In this document: one piece after another, positions 47,121 through 58,479 of the stretch
Numbering within the stretch: the stretch's first letter is position 1
How the letters are laid out: every line of letters starts with the position of its first letter
NCBI RefSeq assembly: GCF_958979055.1
Contig: NC_084886.1
Span: 44,318,654 to 44,382,653, forward strand
Length of the DNA stretch: 64,000 bases
Origin: Alnus glutinosa
Taxonomy: Eukaryota; Streptophyta; Magnoliopsida; Fagales; Betulaceae
Direction of reading: 5' to 3'
Program-made: the position numbers and the translations under genes
Notes under the pieces: generated by a model
Told to the model about the DNA's origin: nothing
Seen by the model: the letters and a program-made list of their open reading frames with translations, nothing else
The model's database searches: none

Positions 47121-48836
47121 TTACTTAACCTCGTTCTTTCTCTGATCTTCTTGCTCTTGGTTCATGGAGACGACTTGGTTTTTGGATATAAAGCTCACAG
47201 TAGTAGCAGATAATGATTGATCTACGCCGCCTGCTTGGCTTGCTTTGAGTAGCATTTCTTCATCAATGGGAATATCCGTTTTATACTTGTACCATCTAGC
47301 CCAAAACACATAATTGGCAAAGTTGAGAGTGCTGAGAATTACCAAGAACCAGTAGAAGCGCTCCACATGGTTTTTATTCATGTCACGCCCTTCCAGCCAC
47401 CCCGTCTTGTTCTTACAGCTTACCGGTGACCAAGTTTATGAGCTCAACGAACGCCGTGCTCAAGTAGTAGCCGATGGACAAAGAGAGCCAAGAGAAGGAA
47501 GTGGAAAGGGACCTCATGCCAGCAGGAGCCTCCTTATAGAAAAACTCCAGCAGCCCCACGAGTGTAAACATATCCGCAATTCCGAAGATGGCATAATGTA
47601 AAGACAGCCAAAAGAGGCTGATGCGATGATTGTGGTGGATGAGTTCGTGCTTCCTCTTCACTTCTATGATGCCTGCTATACCCATTGAGATTGCGGAGAG
47701 GACAAGCCCAACCCCCACTCTCTGCAAGTGGGTTATGCCGTTAGGGTGACCCGTGATTTTACTTAAGACTGGCACCAAGGCAAATTCGTAGACGGGTATG
47801 AGAAGCGACATGAACACTAAAGGAATCACGGGAATTGAGGCTGATGGGACATCAAATCTGTGAATGTGTGTGTTCATGATGGTCCCCTGTTGGACGGAGA
47901 AGGTCTGCAACTGGGCTAAACATGTGTTCATGAGGATGGTGCTTAGAAGGATGGGCCTCATCCTTTTCAGAATCTTCACTTCTTCCACTTGCGTTACCCT
48001 GCACACCCTCCATTTGCTTGCCTCCATGCCTTTTGGCAGAACAGCTGCCTTGTCTAGCAATCTAGTCAAACATATAAGTCGGATCAGTTCATATTCTTTA
48101 GCCTCTTGTTAGATGTCATAAACGTCGTCTATAAAATTTTATAGCAATTGTTCTTAACAATGGCTAGCTGGCTAAGAAATCCTGCCTGAACTGGTTGCTG
48201 TGGGGGATGAGCTCTCCATTTGAAAGAGACTTGCGATCGCGTAGCTCATATAGTTCATCCGAGTTAGGTACATCTAACCCCCAGTTCTTCACTGTCACCA
48301 CCAAAACCTGCAAGGAATATCGTCTCAAATGAGTTCTACACGGAGTTAATAGCCATTAGTTGGCTAGCTAGAGCGAGTAAGAATATTTTTACATGATATC
48401 AGATCAGAGGTACCTGTAAGACTCTTAATAACGGACTTTCTCCTGGCACCCGAACACGGTAAAATGGCTTTCCTAATGCAAGACAGACAAGACCAACAAA
48501 TGAACACGACAGGGAGATGATGAAGCCTTTGTTCCACCCAACATGTGAGCTGACATACACCACAAATGTTACACCAATGGAAGCCCCAATGGTAATGCTA
48601 AGCAGAAACCAATTGAAGAAGGTGGCTATATGCTTGCGTTCTTCAGGATCCTTGTCGTCAAACTGATCGGCGCCTAAAGCTGGAACAGAGCCTCTGATTC
48701 CACCTCCTCCAAGTGCCACCAAGCACATCGAAGCATAAAACAGCAAAGCTTTTGTACCATGCACGCAGGTTGACTCCCCACAAGGTTCAGGTTGCAGTTT
48801 ATGGTAACGGGATTGAATTATGAGCAACATATATCC
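47121..48836 (-). pseudogene. NRT1/PTR family (NPF) transporter, copy 3, truncated and frameshifted
   Basis: Exons on the minus strand are 48836-48414, 48307-48186 and 48061-47121, matching exons 3-5 of the other copies in length and phase, including the GC donor at 48185-48184. The first two visible exons of copies 1 and 2 (GGFRATYFIF and MMGLDNIGF) are absent. The upstream intron matches copy 2 only to about 49166, where similarity stops. In the last exon GGTAAGCTG runs straight into TAAGAAC where the others have AGTAAGAGC: a 2-base deletion creating a stop at 47415-47413. The rest of the frame (MNKNHVERFYWFLVILS...) survives downstream with its own changes. Loss of TM1-TM2 and shift before the last helix make a working carrier unlikely. 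Confidence 0.88.
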
Positions 48837-49166
48837 CTGAAAGTAGAACACCCCAAAGCATATATCATTGATTTCTATGGCAAACCTTTGCTTAAACTGA
48901 ACAGTAATTCTCTTTCATCCAAAACGTAAAAAAGAAAACAGTATTCTTGGATCAATCAAATAATTAACATTAATATTTAATCGACATTTACAGTTTTTCA
49001 AACTAATTATATCCATATCAACATCATTGGTGGTAAATGTTGGAAGAAGTAAATCATGGACCGATTTAGTTTCTTGTGAATCTAATCAATTTTGTGAGAA
49101 GTTCCAAGAGTGGTTGATTCAAGATTGCCCACATAATCCAACACTAATGAATCGATTTCACAAGCC

Positions 49167-50205
49167 AAACTGGGTTACCCCAATGATCTGATACGAAAGC
49201 TGATATTGGCATTCAAGCATGCATGTGATGTGAAGTACGAGCGATTAGATGACAAAACAAGACTTCAATTATTTGGAGAGAAATCCCCAATGCTAATCAA
49301 AGTGAGATGCGTTTGACATTCTTTGGAGTGTAAGAATATTAATTCTGGCCATCCATGAGAAAGCCTTCGGCTAGAGATGCTCCTGTAACCCTGCATAATT
49401 TAGAGCAAAAAACAAGCCTACTGCATAATATTATTATTATCAAGATGTTGTTTTTGTCTTTCTCAATCAGTACTGTCCACTAGATTGACAATTGGAACTG
49501 TTTATCTCATAAATTTTATCTAGTTTAATGCTTTTGTAAAGTTCATCGCAATGCTAATATGCATGAACACAATCATACTAGATGATGGGTCGCCTCTACT
49601 GACTGATCAAAGTGGATGCATTTCAATTTTATCAAGTTTAATCCGTTTGTAAAGTTCATTGCAACTCTAATCGGCATGAACACAATCATACTAGATGGGT
49701 CGCCTCTACCGGCTGATCAAAGCAGATGCATTTCAATTTCGTCCCTTCCCTTGGCCATTGTAGTTCCACCAAGTATCTTTTCACTCCCAATTCCATCATT
49801 AAGTACAAAACGTAGAAGGAAGATGGCCAAACTGGACACTTATTTTAGTTTCTTTATCAAAAGGAATCCAATTCCATAACACAATATACAATGATCGTTA
49901 CACTTTCTCTCTCTTTACAACCCAAATTTTGCATAAACATATCATAATGCATGGTCGATTCATTCTAAGTTGCTTTCTCTTCCTCAAACGAGCCATATCT
50001 AAAAGAATGGATTGCTACCATCAAATTGTTTGATGCTGCCGGCTCATTAAAAACAAAAAAAAAAAAGGGGAAACACCACTCATTGAGTACATGATGGTAG
50101 AGGAAACCTCATCATCAATGGCTCAGATTATGCAATCACGGTCCATTTTTCCCCCATGTTCTTGACAATCCTCATAATACATTTTATTTGTAATTACATA
50201 CAAGT
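49167..50205. other. Former upstream region of NPF copy 3
   Basis: No gene is seen. From 49167 the sequence no longer matches NPF copy 2. A 113-base direct tandem duplication covers about 49510-49740 (AGTTTAAT.CGTTTGTAAAG and CACAATCATACTAGATG). From 49745 to 50205 the NPF-upstream segment appears in reverse (GAGGAAACCTCATCATCA, ATTATGCAATCACGG), as expected for a minus-strand gene. The missing NPF exons would be expected in this interval and are gone. Confidence 0.6.
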
Positions 50206-52262
50206 ATAAGTGTCCGTTTGGTTTAACGGTTTTTCCAATTGTACTCTTTTAAAAATGCTCTTACATTTTCAAACCGCCAATTTTTCAAATGCACTTCCAA
50301 ACAAGATACTCTCAGTAATTTTGTCGAGCGTTAACCCAATCTAAAAAAAAAAAACTCTATGGTAAGAACAAACTTCTATAGTTGCAATGCAAAATGACCC
50401 AAAACTCAAGCCTGACAAATCAAGCGGCACCTTCAGTCTTTAGAAAACGCTTTCAATAAAGTCAACAATATACTAACTACGTATCAGACTTGCCAAAAAA
50501 GAGAACTATATATAAGACTTGTCAGAGAATTGCTTAGCCAACAATGTTGCGACCACGCATTTAGGAAGGCTAAATTAACCAAGCATTTGAAACTGCAAAA
50601 TGCGAGATCCCAACCTTAGTACAACACAACTTAGAAGAACCAGACACAAAAATATCAACGCTAGCAAAATTGGGGGGAAGAATCCACTGGTCAACAGGAG
50701 AAAAAAAAAACAAGTACAATCTCATTTTCAAAGGGATTTTTCCATTCTTTCTTTGTCTAAAACGACGAAGTAGATACTGTTTTCCAGCCAAGATTGACCC
50801 TTTTATTTCTTTCCCTTTGATATGTAACAAAAAATTATCTGTGGCCCAAGGACACACAGGAAGCATTCAAGAGAAATGCATAAAGGAACACATCCTAAAA
50901 TTACTCTCGAGTCAAGAAACTGAACAATGAGTAAAAAGCAACTAATCTTTCAAAACACAACAATCCAAGTGAAGCAACAAACCGAAAAAGGAAAACAATA
51001 AAAGTAGAGAGGGGAACAGAATCATTCTGCTCCAATGCTCCAGCTGACAACAAACATTGCTCAATCTCTCAAATGGCAGCAACAAACCAAATGCAATAGG
51101 GTAAATTATAGCCAAACATTCGAGCACTAAAATACAGTGCACTAGACTTAATAAATGGTTCCAACCCCATATTTTTCTTTTCCCACAGTGAAAATTTGTC
51201 TTTATTTTTTTCTCTCTAACAAAACAAAAACCTGAAAAACATGAGACACTTCATTGAAGAATGCTTTATCTTCTCCTCCAGTAACCAAGAATGGTTTAGA
51301 GTATGTCAGCTTGGTTCACCAATACATGAATGGATATCCAAAAAGAAAAATGGAATATATGAGGAAGAGGTAAAACTTTTCTCTTGGGAAAGACAACACC
51401 CATAAACAAGTCCATATTACGAAGAAAACAGAGAATCTCAAGGAAAAAGAAAAGGCAAACAAATAACAAATTACTTAGGAAAGATCAGAAATGGACATAT
51501 ATCTGCGCAATATCAAACATCTAATATCATCAAGGAACATTCTTATGCAGGCGTAGTACACATGTCTAAGGGGTCCAATTCTTTCACTCAAAGTCATTCA
51601 GAAAAAATAAAAAATAAATAAAATTGCACTGCTTCGTAAAACTTTTTAAATCTACCTAAAAAACACTTAGCCAGCTCTATTATTTGACAAACAAGTCTTT
51701 TCCAAATTTCATGTCAATTCTTTGCAAGTCTTAGCAAACTCTTTCTTCGAAACAATAAGTGGGATATTCTGCCCCTCTAAGCACATGCATAGAGGCTCAT
51801 TGAGAAATACAAATAGAAATTTGAAGAGGTATCAGAAAAGCATCGGGGAAAAAAAAAAAACACTAGAAGAGGCTCATTGAGAATTACAAAAAGAAATTTG
51901 TTACTCACTATGCACAAACGTGCAATAAGAGAGGAAAAAAGAACCAATGTTTCCTTTAAAAGAAGAAAATATTCATCTTGACTTGAGAAACAGGATACAT
52001 TCCCAAAAGGACAAGTTCTGGTTAGTTGTACAACTTTGAAATTAAATCATCCCATATCATGTAATGCCCAATACATACCCACCAAAAAAAAAAAAGTGTA
52101 GCATTGAAGTTGCTCCAGTCACATGAAGGCAAACCCAATGAATGGCATAGATGACTCTTGGAGACTCCCCATTGAAAATTATGCCAGGGTTTTGCACAAC
52201 AATCAACAAAACCACCATTAAGGCTTTGTTAACTTAAGTTGAGTTTGCCATCAAACATTACA
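50206..52262. other. Intergenic DNA downstream of the F-box gene
   Basis: This is AT-rich sequence without a recognised gene. It contains the segment also found at 46500-46800 (here 50990-51145) and a short direct repeat of GAGGCTCATTGAGAA at 51792 and 51871. The part nearest 52262 probably includes the 3' untranslated region of the minus-strand F-box gene. No transposon ends were identified. Confidence 0.4.
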
Positions 52263-54064
52263 TTACCTTGAGCAAAATGAAGATTTTTCTTCCAGGGATG
52301 CACATCCTATGATAGAGCCACATGCTGACAGACACATGGGTCTAGTTTCCCTCCATCTTAATGGCATGACTGAAGGGTCACAAACCCTTGCCAAACCCAA
52401 CTTTACAATGTCAAACCTCCCAGCTCCTGGTGATTCCTCCCACTTGAGAGCCTTCCCTCCCAGAATATATAATTCACGTCTTAATGCGGCAAACCCATAA
52501 CCAAAGGCCTCCAATGAGCGGGTGTGGTCAGGAAGAACCACTGAAGGAACTGAACCTACATCATGCCAGTCTCCTTTTTCCGCATCCTTTGTTTTAATTA
52601 AGCTCTCACCCCAATCTACAACAGTATACACACGATCATCCCCTATCACCTGAACTGCAAACTGCATTGCCCTTGAGAAAGGCCAGATGTCATCCACTGT
52701 GCACCATGTTCTATCCAGTGGACTAAAAACCTCAGAGGTTGTTTGGTGTGGCAGGCCCACCTGGTCACTCAGAACATTAAATTTTCCTTTATATGATAAG
52801 CCTAAGCAGTCCATCAGTGGGTTGGGCATTGGCGGCAGCTCCTCCCATCTGCAACTTGTGCTTGGTTATAACCAATATAGAGCATTACCAAAGAAAAAAG
52901 CAGGAATAAATTTAAATTAAGGTTACCTTATTTGTTTTTGCTAATCAAATGAGGTGATTATTCACTACAATAATTTTTAAAAAAAAAATAAAGAGCGCTA
53001 AATTTCTAGCAAAAACAGCAACATCAAAGTAATGAGTTGAGTATAATAACAGTCAAAATAAAATTCATGCTAGACCGAATACCCACTAAACATAATCATG
53101 TACAAGAGTAAAATCTCAATCTGTACAAAAATAGCATGTACATCATTCAATAAAGTTTTGGGAAAGCTTCTAGTTACTGTATGCATCAAATTCCTACCAA
53201 ATACTAAGAGAGAGAGAGAGAGAGAGGGAGGGAGAGAGAGAGAGAAGAAGCAATTGACAATTATTAATCAGTTCCAGGACATGTTTGAAGAGGTGAACAT
53301 AGATAAAGATGTACATATGAACATACTTGTCTGTCAAGGGATCATAAACCTCAGCAAGAGCAAGCCCTCTGGTGAAGGATGAGTTGCGTCCCCCAGCAAC
53401 ATAAACCTTACCAGAGATAACACTGCATGCGAAATGAGACCGAGGCGTTCGCATACTTGCTATGCTAGTCCACTGTTTTTTGTATGGATCAAACTGCAAC
53501 ACATCATTTGTTATGGAAGGGCTTTGATGGGGAAATGCAGGCTCGAGCGGCTTATAAGACCCACCAATCACCAAAAGCCGATTGCAAACGCAAACGCACG
53601 AAAATCCAAAGTGTTCACACTCAGGAAGGGCAGTGGAAATCTTGGGCAGAGGATGCCATGTATCAGCTTGAGGATCATAGGCGACCCACTCAGTGCTAGA
53701 GCCATCAGTAAGAACAAATAGCCAATCTCCGCACCATCCTTCTCTAGCTTTAAAGGCGGCATAGTCAGAGCTGCGGATCAAATCCCTCCACCCTTTCGAG
53801 ACAGTTTCAAGCAGTCCATGGTGTCCATGGGACATCTTTGCCAAACATCTCAAACCCAAGTCATCCGGCAAGCCAGGAATGATAGATCCATTCACAGGTT
53901 CCCTGAAGTGCAAAAATCAACAAACTGAACCACAAATTCGCAAGGAAGAAAATGAAAAACGCAAAAGGATAACAAATTCAGACAAAGAAAGTGAAAAAAA
54001 TCACAAGCAATCGACAAATTAAACGAATGCTCGCTAAGCTAACGCGGGATCTTAGATCTTACAT
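52263..54064 (-). CDS. F-box/kelch-repeat protein (At1g16250 type)
   Basis: The coding exons on the minus strand are 54064-54063 (only AT of the start codon), 53902-53327 and 52848-52263, giving 387 residues. The start comes from joining ..GTTCAT/gtaaga (donor 54062) to cacttcag/GGAACC, giving ATG GAA CCT and the protein MEPVNGSIIPGLPDDL. This resembles Arabidopsis At1g16250 as remembered (about 383 residues). The F-box spans residues about 8-55 (IPGLPDDLGLRCLAKMSHG). Kelch repeats follow: LLVIGGSY, KVYVAGGRN, EVYDPLTDKWEELPPMP, ELYILGGKALKWEE. The second intron splits K (AA/A TGG GAG). F-box proteins recruit substrates to SCF ubiquitin ligases; the kelch propeller would bind the target, which is unknown. 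The (GA)n run at 53206-53246 lies in the intron. No lesions. Confidence 0.9.
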
Positions 54065-54261
54065 GAACTTTGGATGGTGGAAACCCCCTTTCAAGCTTTC
54101 AACTTTAACACGGAACAATCGCCTCCTTAGAATCACAGTTTGTGGATTGAATGCCTGCAAAAGCTCACACAACAAAACCTACTTCATGAAAAAAGGATTT
54201 GTGACAATCATTTCCAAACTCTCTCTGAATGTCAGGACAATTAGGTCCGAATAATGATTGT

Positions 54262-54378
54262 TGTACACCAAGTGTACAACAATCATACAACACCCCTTCA
54301 CAAGGAGTGGACTCCACAATGTATGGGGCCCACCCCTTGTGAAGGGGTGTTGTATGATTGTTGTACACTTGGTGTACA
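54262..54378. mobile_element. MITE-like perfect inverted repeat
   Basis: Arms of 43 bases at 54262-54304 and 54336-54378 are perfect inverted copies starting TGTACACCAAGTGTACAACA, separated by a 31-base loop. Perfection suggests a young element or constraint. It lies about 200 bases upstream of the F-box start codon half, within or just beyond its 5' leader. No clear target duplication was seen. Confidence 0.85.
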
Positions 54379-54536
54379 CCTTAATTTCAAAATGAAATGA
54401 GCCCCGTGTTATTGATTTATTGGTCACATGACCACGTGTGATGCTGAGGTAGAAAAATCATTTTCTTTATTAATATTGATGGTAAAAATGAAAATTATTT
54501 GTAGTAATATAGTTTTATTCCTTTAAATTATTATTG

Positions 54537-55025
54537 AATTGTCAATATATCTCTAAAATACTAATTATGTTAATGTCCCATCTTAAACTTTTAAAAAATG
54601 TCATTGTCCCACTAACAAAAAGATAAAAATAACCCTAAATTTTTTTTATAAGACAAAATGTTCTTATAAATTTGAAAAAAAAAAAAAACCTAAAACTAAA
54701 AACAAATAATAATAAAAAAAAACTAAATAAATAATGAAAAAAACGATTTTTTTTTTAAAAAAAAAAACGAAAAAATAGCTGAAAATTATAAAAATAATTT
54801 TTTAATTAAAAAAGAAAAGAAAATCCAGTTTTTAATTTTTATTATTATTATTATTTTTGTATAAATTTTTGTTTTTTTTTTATTTTAATAATTTAATGAA
54901 TGGTATTTTTGTCACTAGGAGGACATTGGCATTTTTTAGTAGTTTAGGGAGGGACATTGACACAATTGGTAATTTGACGGGACGTTGACAATGCGCTAAT
55001 AGTTTGAAAGGGTTATGTGTACTTT
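54537..55025. mobile_element. Foldback element, copy 3
   Basis: Diverged relative of 1909-2571. The left arm has ATTGTCAATATATCTC and TTAATGTCCCATCTTAAAC; the right arm has GGGAGGGACATTGACACAATTGG and AATAGTTTGAAAGGGTTATG. The centre is A- and T-rich. Lower similarity than between copies 1 and 2 means it inserted independently. Confidence 0.6.
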
Positions 55026-56055
55026 TTTCTTTTATTTATAATTTCCTTTTTAATTAACGTGTCATTATATAATTGGTGAAATGATTAATGGAGCGTCTGG
55101 TATATATGCAGGATAGACCATTCTAATGGAATGACTATTCTTATAAAATAATTATTCCTTTTTTTTGGTTATTCCCAGACGAACAGAGTTTACATAAAGT
55201 AGTTTCTAACAAATTCATTACTTTTTTTTTTCAAATCCAAAATTTATATTAAAATATCTTAATATTATATGGGCGGCCAACGACCACAGGGATGATCGCA
55301 CAACACTCGATGCCATTGGGGGTGCCACGTGTAATGCCCCTAGTGGAGGGCTACGGGCCGCGACCACCCCCGTTTTTAAATAAATGTTGGGTATTTTTAT
55401 AAATTTTGATTCAATTCTATTAAGAGCATAGGAAAAAAAAAAAAAACAAATGGGAATAATCATTCTATTTCAACTTTTTGTATTCCTAATAATAATCTTT
55501 CTATTCCTAAATAAATTACCATTATGTGCACGGAATGTGACCTAAGAGTATATAGATAACAAGTCAACAATTAATTAATTAAGTTGAGAAGTCAAATTTT
55601 TTATTTTATAATTTTATAAATGAAATAGTGTATAATTTGTGCTGGCATTGAGGAAAGAAGGATATAAGTGGTGCATACATAGCCAGATGATTTATATCAA
55701 AAGGGAGGTAAATGAAGTAGTTCACAAAATAAGTAAGGAATCACTTTCTTTTTATGGGCGAATATATGGAGAAAGCTTATTGTTGTATTCTTGATATTGT
55801 AGTGTTGAACATAGTACTCAAGTTCTTTCTCATTAATGAAAAGATCACCAGACTGAATTATTATTATTTTTTTTAAAAAAAAAAATGTATAGTTTGTCGG
55901 TTAACCTCCCTTTATTTTATTAAAGAGTAAATCTATGTGGAGAGTCCTCGTTGTGTAATTTTAAATGTCATGTAATTTTTAAAATTACTATTGAATTAAA
56001 ATTCAATAATGATCATCTCAAATTTAATGTTGATTTTAAAAGCCACAAAATATTT
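55026..56055. other. Intergenic AT-rich DNA with MITE pieces
   Basis: About 55100-55515 has GGAATGACTATTC and TCTATTCCTAAA-type ends around a GC-richer centre (55270-55370) and is probably a degraded element related to 56056-56640. The rest is AT-rich. A 55950-56050 stretch (TTTTAAAATTACTATTGAA..TTGATTTTAAAAGCCACA) resembles the inverted repeat of the MITE at 30065. No gene was found. Confidence 0.4.
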
Positions 56056-56640
56056 AGGTCTCGTTTGGTTTGCAAAATGAGTATTCTATTGGGAAAGCGT
56101 ATAGTTATTATTGGGAATGAAACAAAGTAGAATTAAATAGTTATTCATACTCATTAATTTGGTGATAGCACGTATATTTTAATTGAAATTTAATCAAAAT
56201 TACTAAAAGAGCTAACATTATTTAAAAAAAGAATAAAAAATTTGAAGAAGAAGAAGAAACTAAACGTGAAAATTGGTGGGTGGCCGTGGCCACCCTCAAA
56301 TGCACAAAGGGCCTTTGTGGTGCGACCACTCCTGTTTTCATTTATAGTTGGTCGACCACCCGTTGAGGTAGTCAGCTAGCGTAGTACTCATGTAGGTTTC
56401 TTTTTTTGAAAAAAAAATATATGATTGAGAGAAAATAGAAATTATGAGTTTTTTTTTTTTTTGAAAAATATAATTATTCCTTTTATTTTTTGAGGAATAT
56501 GTATTATTCTTGAGGGAGGAATATACATTTATGAGATAAAAGAATAACTATTTCGTAGAAATATTCTATTTCTATTAAACTTTCAACAATCCATTCCACA
56601 GAACAAATGAAACTTAGAGCCTTACTTATAACATTAGTAT
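56056..56640. mobile_element. Non-autonomous DNA transposon remnant
   Basis: The left end AGGTCTCGTTTGGTTTGCAAAATG and the right end (reverse complement AGGCTCTAAGTTTCATTTGTTC) are imperfect inverted repeats. They are followed on both sides by ATTCTATT-type sequence and AATAACTAT. The centre has the GTGGCCGTGGCCACCC and GGTCGACCACCC motifs seen in related pieces. No transposase. The superfamily is uncertain, perhaps hAT. Confidence 0.5.
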
Positions 56641-56858
56641 TTATTAAACTGTATGGACTTCTCTGTATTTTCAAGAATTACTCAAATCGCCCGAACATTT
56701 CACATATTACACATACTACACACACATGGGTCTAACCGTCTGAAGACTCGAGCCAGTCGATCCCAATAGAAGAGTCTGGAAAATGGAAATCCCTGTGTCT
56801 AGCATATGCTTTTCTTCGCAACCAAGGTTATCACATGCAGACGTTGGAGAGATCTAGA

Positions 56859-56870
56859 CTATATATATAC
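56859..56870 (+). promoter_or_regulatory. TATA box of the RBL14-like gene
   Basis: CTATATATATAC lies 58-69 bases upstream of the ATG at 56928. Spacing and position fit a core promoter with a short 5' leader. AT-rich surroundings make chance matches possible. Confidence 0.5.
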
Positions 56871-56927
56871 ATATTTGGTGGGCGTTGCGGTGGGTTGGCT
56901 TTGGAAATCGAGAAAGAGTGAGAAAAG

Positions 56928-58479
56928 ATGAGTGAAAGAGGGAGAAAACTGCTGCCGCTGGCGCTTCACGTGGCGGGCGAGTATTACAGGCTCCAGAGGA
57001 AACCTCCGGTCACCACCGCCCTTCTCGCTGCCAATACTGTCATTTATTTGAGGCCTGCCTTTCTCCGCTCCATCCTCCCTTCTATCGACGAGGTCTGGTT
57101 CAATCCCCACCTCATCCTCAAGGTATTCTCTCAATCTCTTTCTCTCTATTAAGTTTTTGTAAAAATCTTAATAGATATTACCATCAACGGATTAATCAAG
57201 TTGAGATTGAAGCTCCGTAGAATCATAAGCATCTTTGTAATCCGCCTATTGAATGCGGCAATCCACCCAAATGTGGGACTGATTTTTTTAGGGTGTAATA
57301 AGAATTGGGATAGATGTTAAAATCAGTTCAGGTTCTAAATTGGTTGAACCTCTGCAGTAGACTATAGTGCCAATAAGGGAATAACAATGGATGCTTTACT
57401 CTCTGGTAAATCCAAGAAAAGAAGTTAACTTTGGGATGAAGTATCCAATCTCTTTTTACCTGAAGACATCCTCAGTTACTTGAAGAAAAGGAAACATTAA
57501 CCACACCCTGTTGTCTGGGAGTTTCTATATGAAAAGGAAGAAAATTTGGTGGTGGGTTTTGTTTTTAGTTCTTTTTATCGTTTTTTTCAAGTTGTATTGG
57601 AAAATTGAATTGACTTCCCATCAGATTACTGGTGGGTTTATTGGGGAACTTTATTATGATCATTGAATGACTATGTTTTTCTCACCTGTACAGAACAGGG
57701 ACCTGAAGCGTTTTTTCTTGTCGGCATTCTACCATGTGGGTGAATCTCACTTAGTCTATAACATGTTGTCACTCCTATGGAAGGGGATCCAGTTGGAAAC
57801 TTCAATGGGGAGTACTGAATTTGCCTCTATGGTTGCTGCTCTTCTTGGTATGTCCCAGGGAATCACACTACTACTAGCAAAATCCCTGCTCGTGTTCTTT
57901 GACTATGAGGGACCTTACTACTCACAGTATGCTGTCGGATTTTCTGGCGTTCTCTTTGCCATGAAAGTCGTTCTTAATTCTCAGTCAGAAAACTACACTG
58001 ATGTGCATGGAATACTGATTGTGCCAACACGTTATGCTGCATGGGCGGAGTTGATTATCATCCAAACGTTTGTACCTAATGTCTCCTTCCTCGGCCACCT
58101 AGGTGGAATACTCGCCGGGCTTCTCTATCTGCGGTTGAAAGGTACATATTCAGGTTCAGACCCGCTGACTCTACTCTTCAGAGGTCTTACTAGCGCATTG
58201 AGCTGGCCGGTAAAGATTGTCCAGAACTTGTTCCGGTCCCCTAGAAGGCGGATTTCTGGTAGGGGAACTACTGGGGAGAGTCGCAGAAGAAGGTCTGTAT
58301 CTGACCGGTGGAGATGCCAAGTATGTACGTATGACAATTCTGGTGGGACAAGCAATATTTGTGGGATGTGTGGGTCAGATCGAAGCGACAATGGATTTTC
58401 TCCCCGTCAGTTGCGCCGATCTCATGACCTTCCTTTAGAAGAATTACGTCGTCGGAGAATCGAAAGATTTGGGAGATGA
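56928..58479 (+). CDS. RBL14: Rhomboid-like protein 14 type, with RanBP2 zinc finger
   Basis: Two exons, 56928-57122 and 57694-58479, join in phase 0 into 326 residues. The start is the first ATG after the TATA box, giving MSERGRKLLPLALHVAGEYY. Rhomboid proteases are serine proteases that cut inside membranes. The active serine sits in GFSGVLFA (about residue 156) and the histidine in GHLGG (about residue 203). HLVYNMLSLLWKGIQLE gives the upstream HxxxN motif, and hydrophobic segments match the usual helices. A RanBP2-type finger, RWRCQVC..NICGMCG (WxC-x2-C-x10-C-x2-C), follows near residues 275-300, then a basic tail RRRRIERFGR. The combination matches Arabidopsis RBL14 (At3g17611), annotated as mitochondrial; no clear transit peptide is seen here. 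All catalytic and zinc residues are present. Confidence 0.93.

Noticed and set aside
50570-51142. Genes downstream of the F-box gene
   Set aside because: Frames of under 100 codons with no domain, on both strands and overlapping; part of the area is duplicated at 46500.
51785-51900. Tandem repeat or CRISPR-like array
   Set aside because: Only two copies of a roughly 30-base motif with 79-base spacing; a chance or small local duplication.
57667-57693. ATG at 57667 as the start of the rhomboid gene
   Set aside because: The sequence before AACAGGGACC is a TGTACAG splice acceptor; the real start is in the first exon at 56928.
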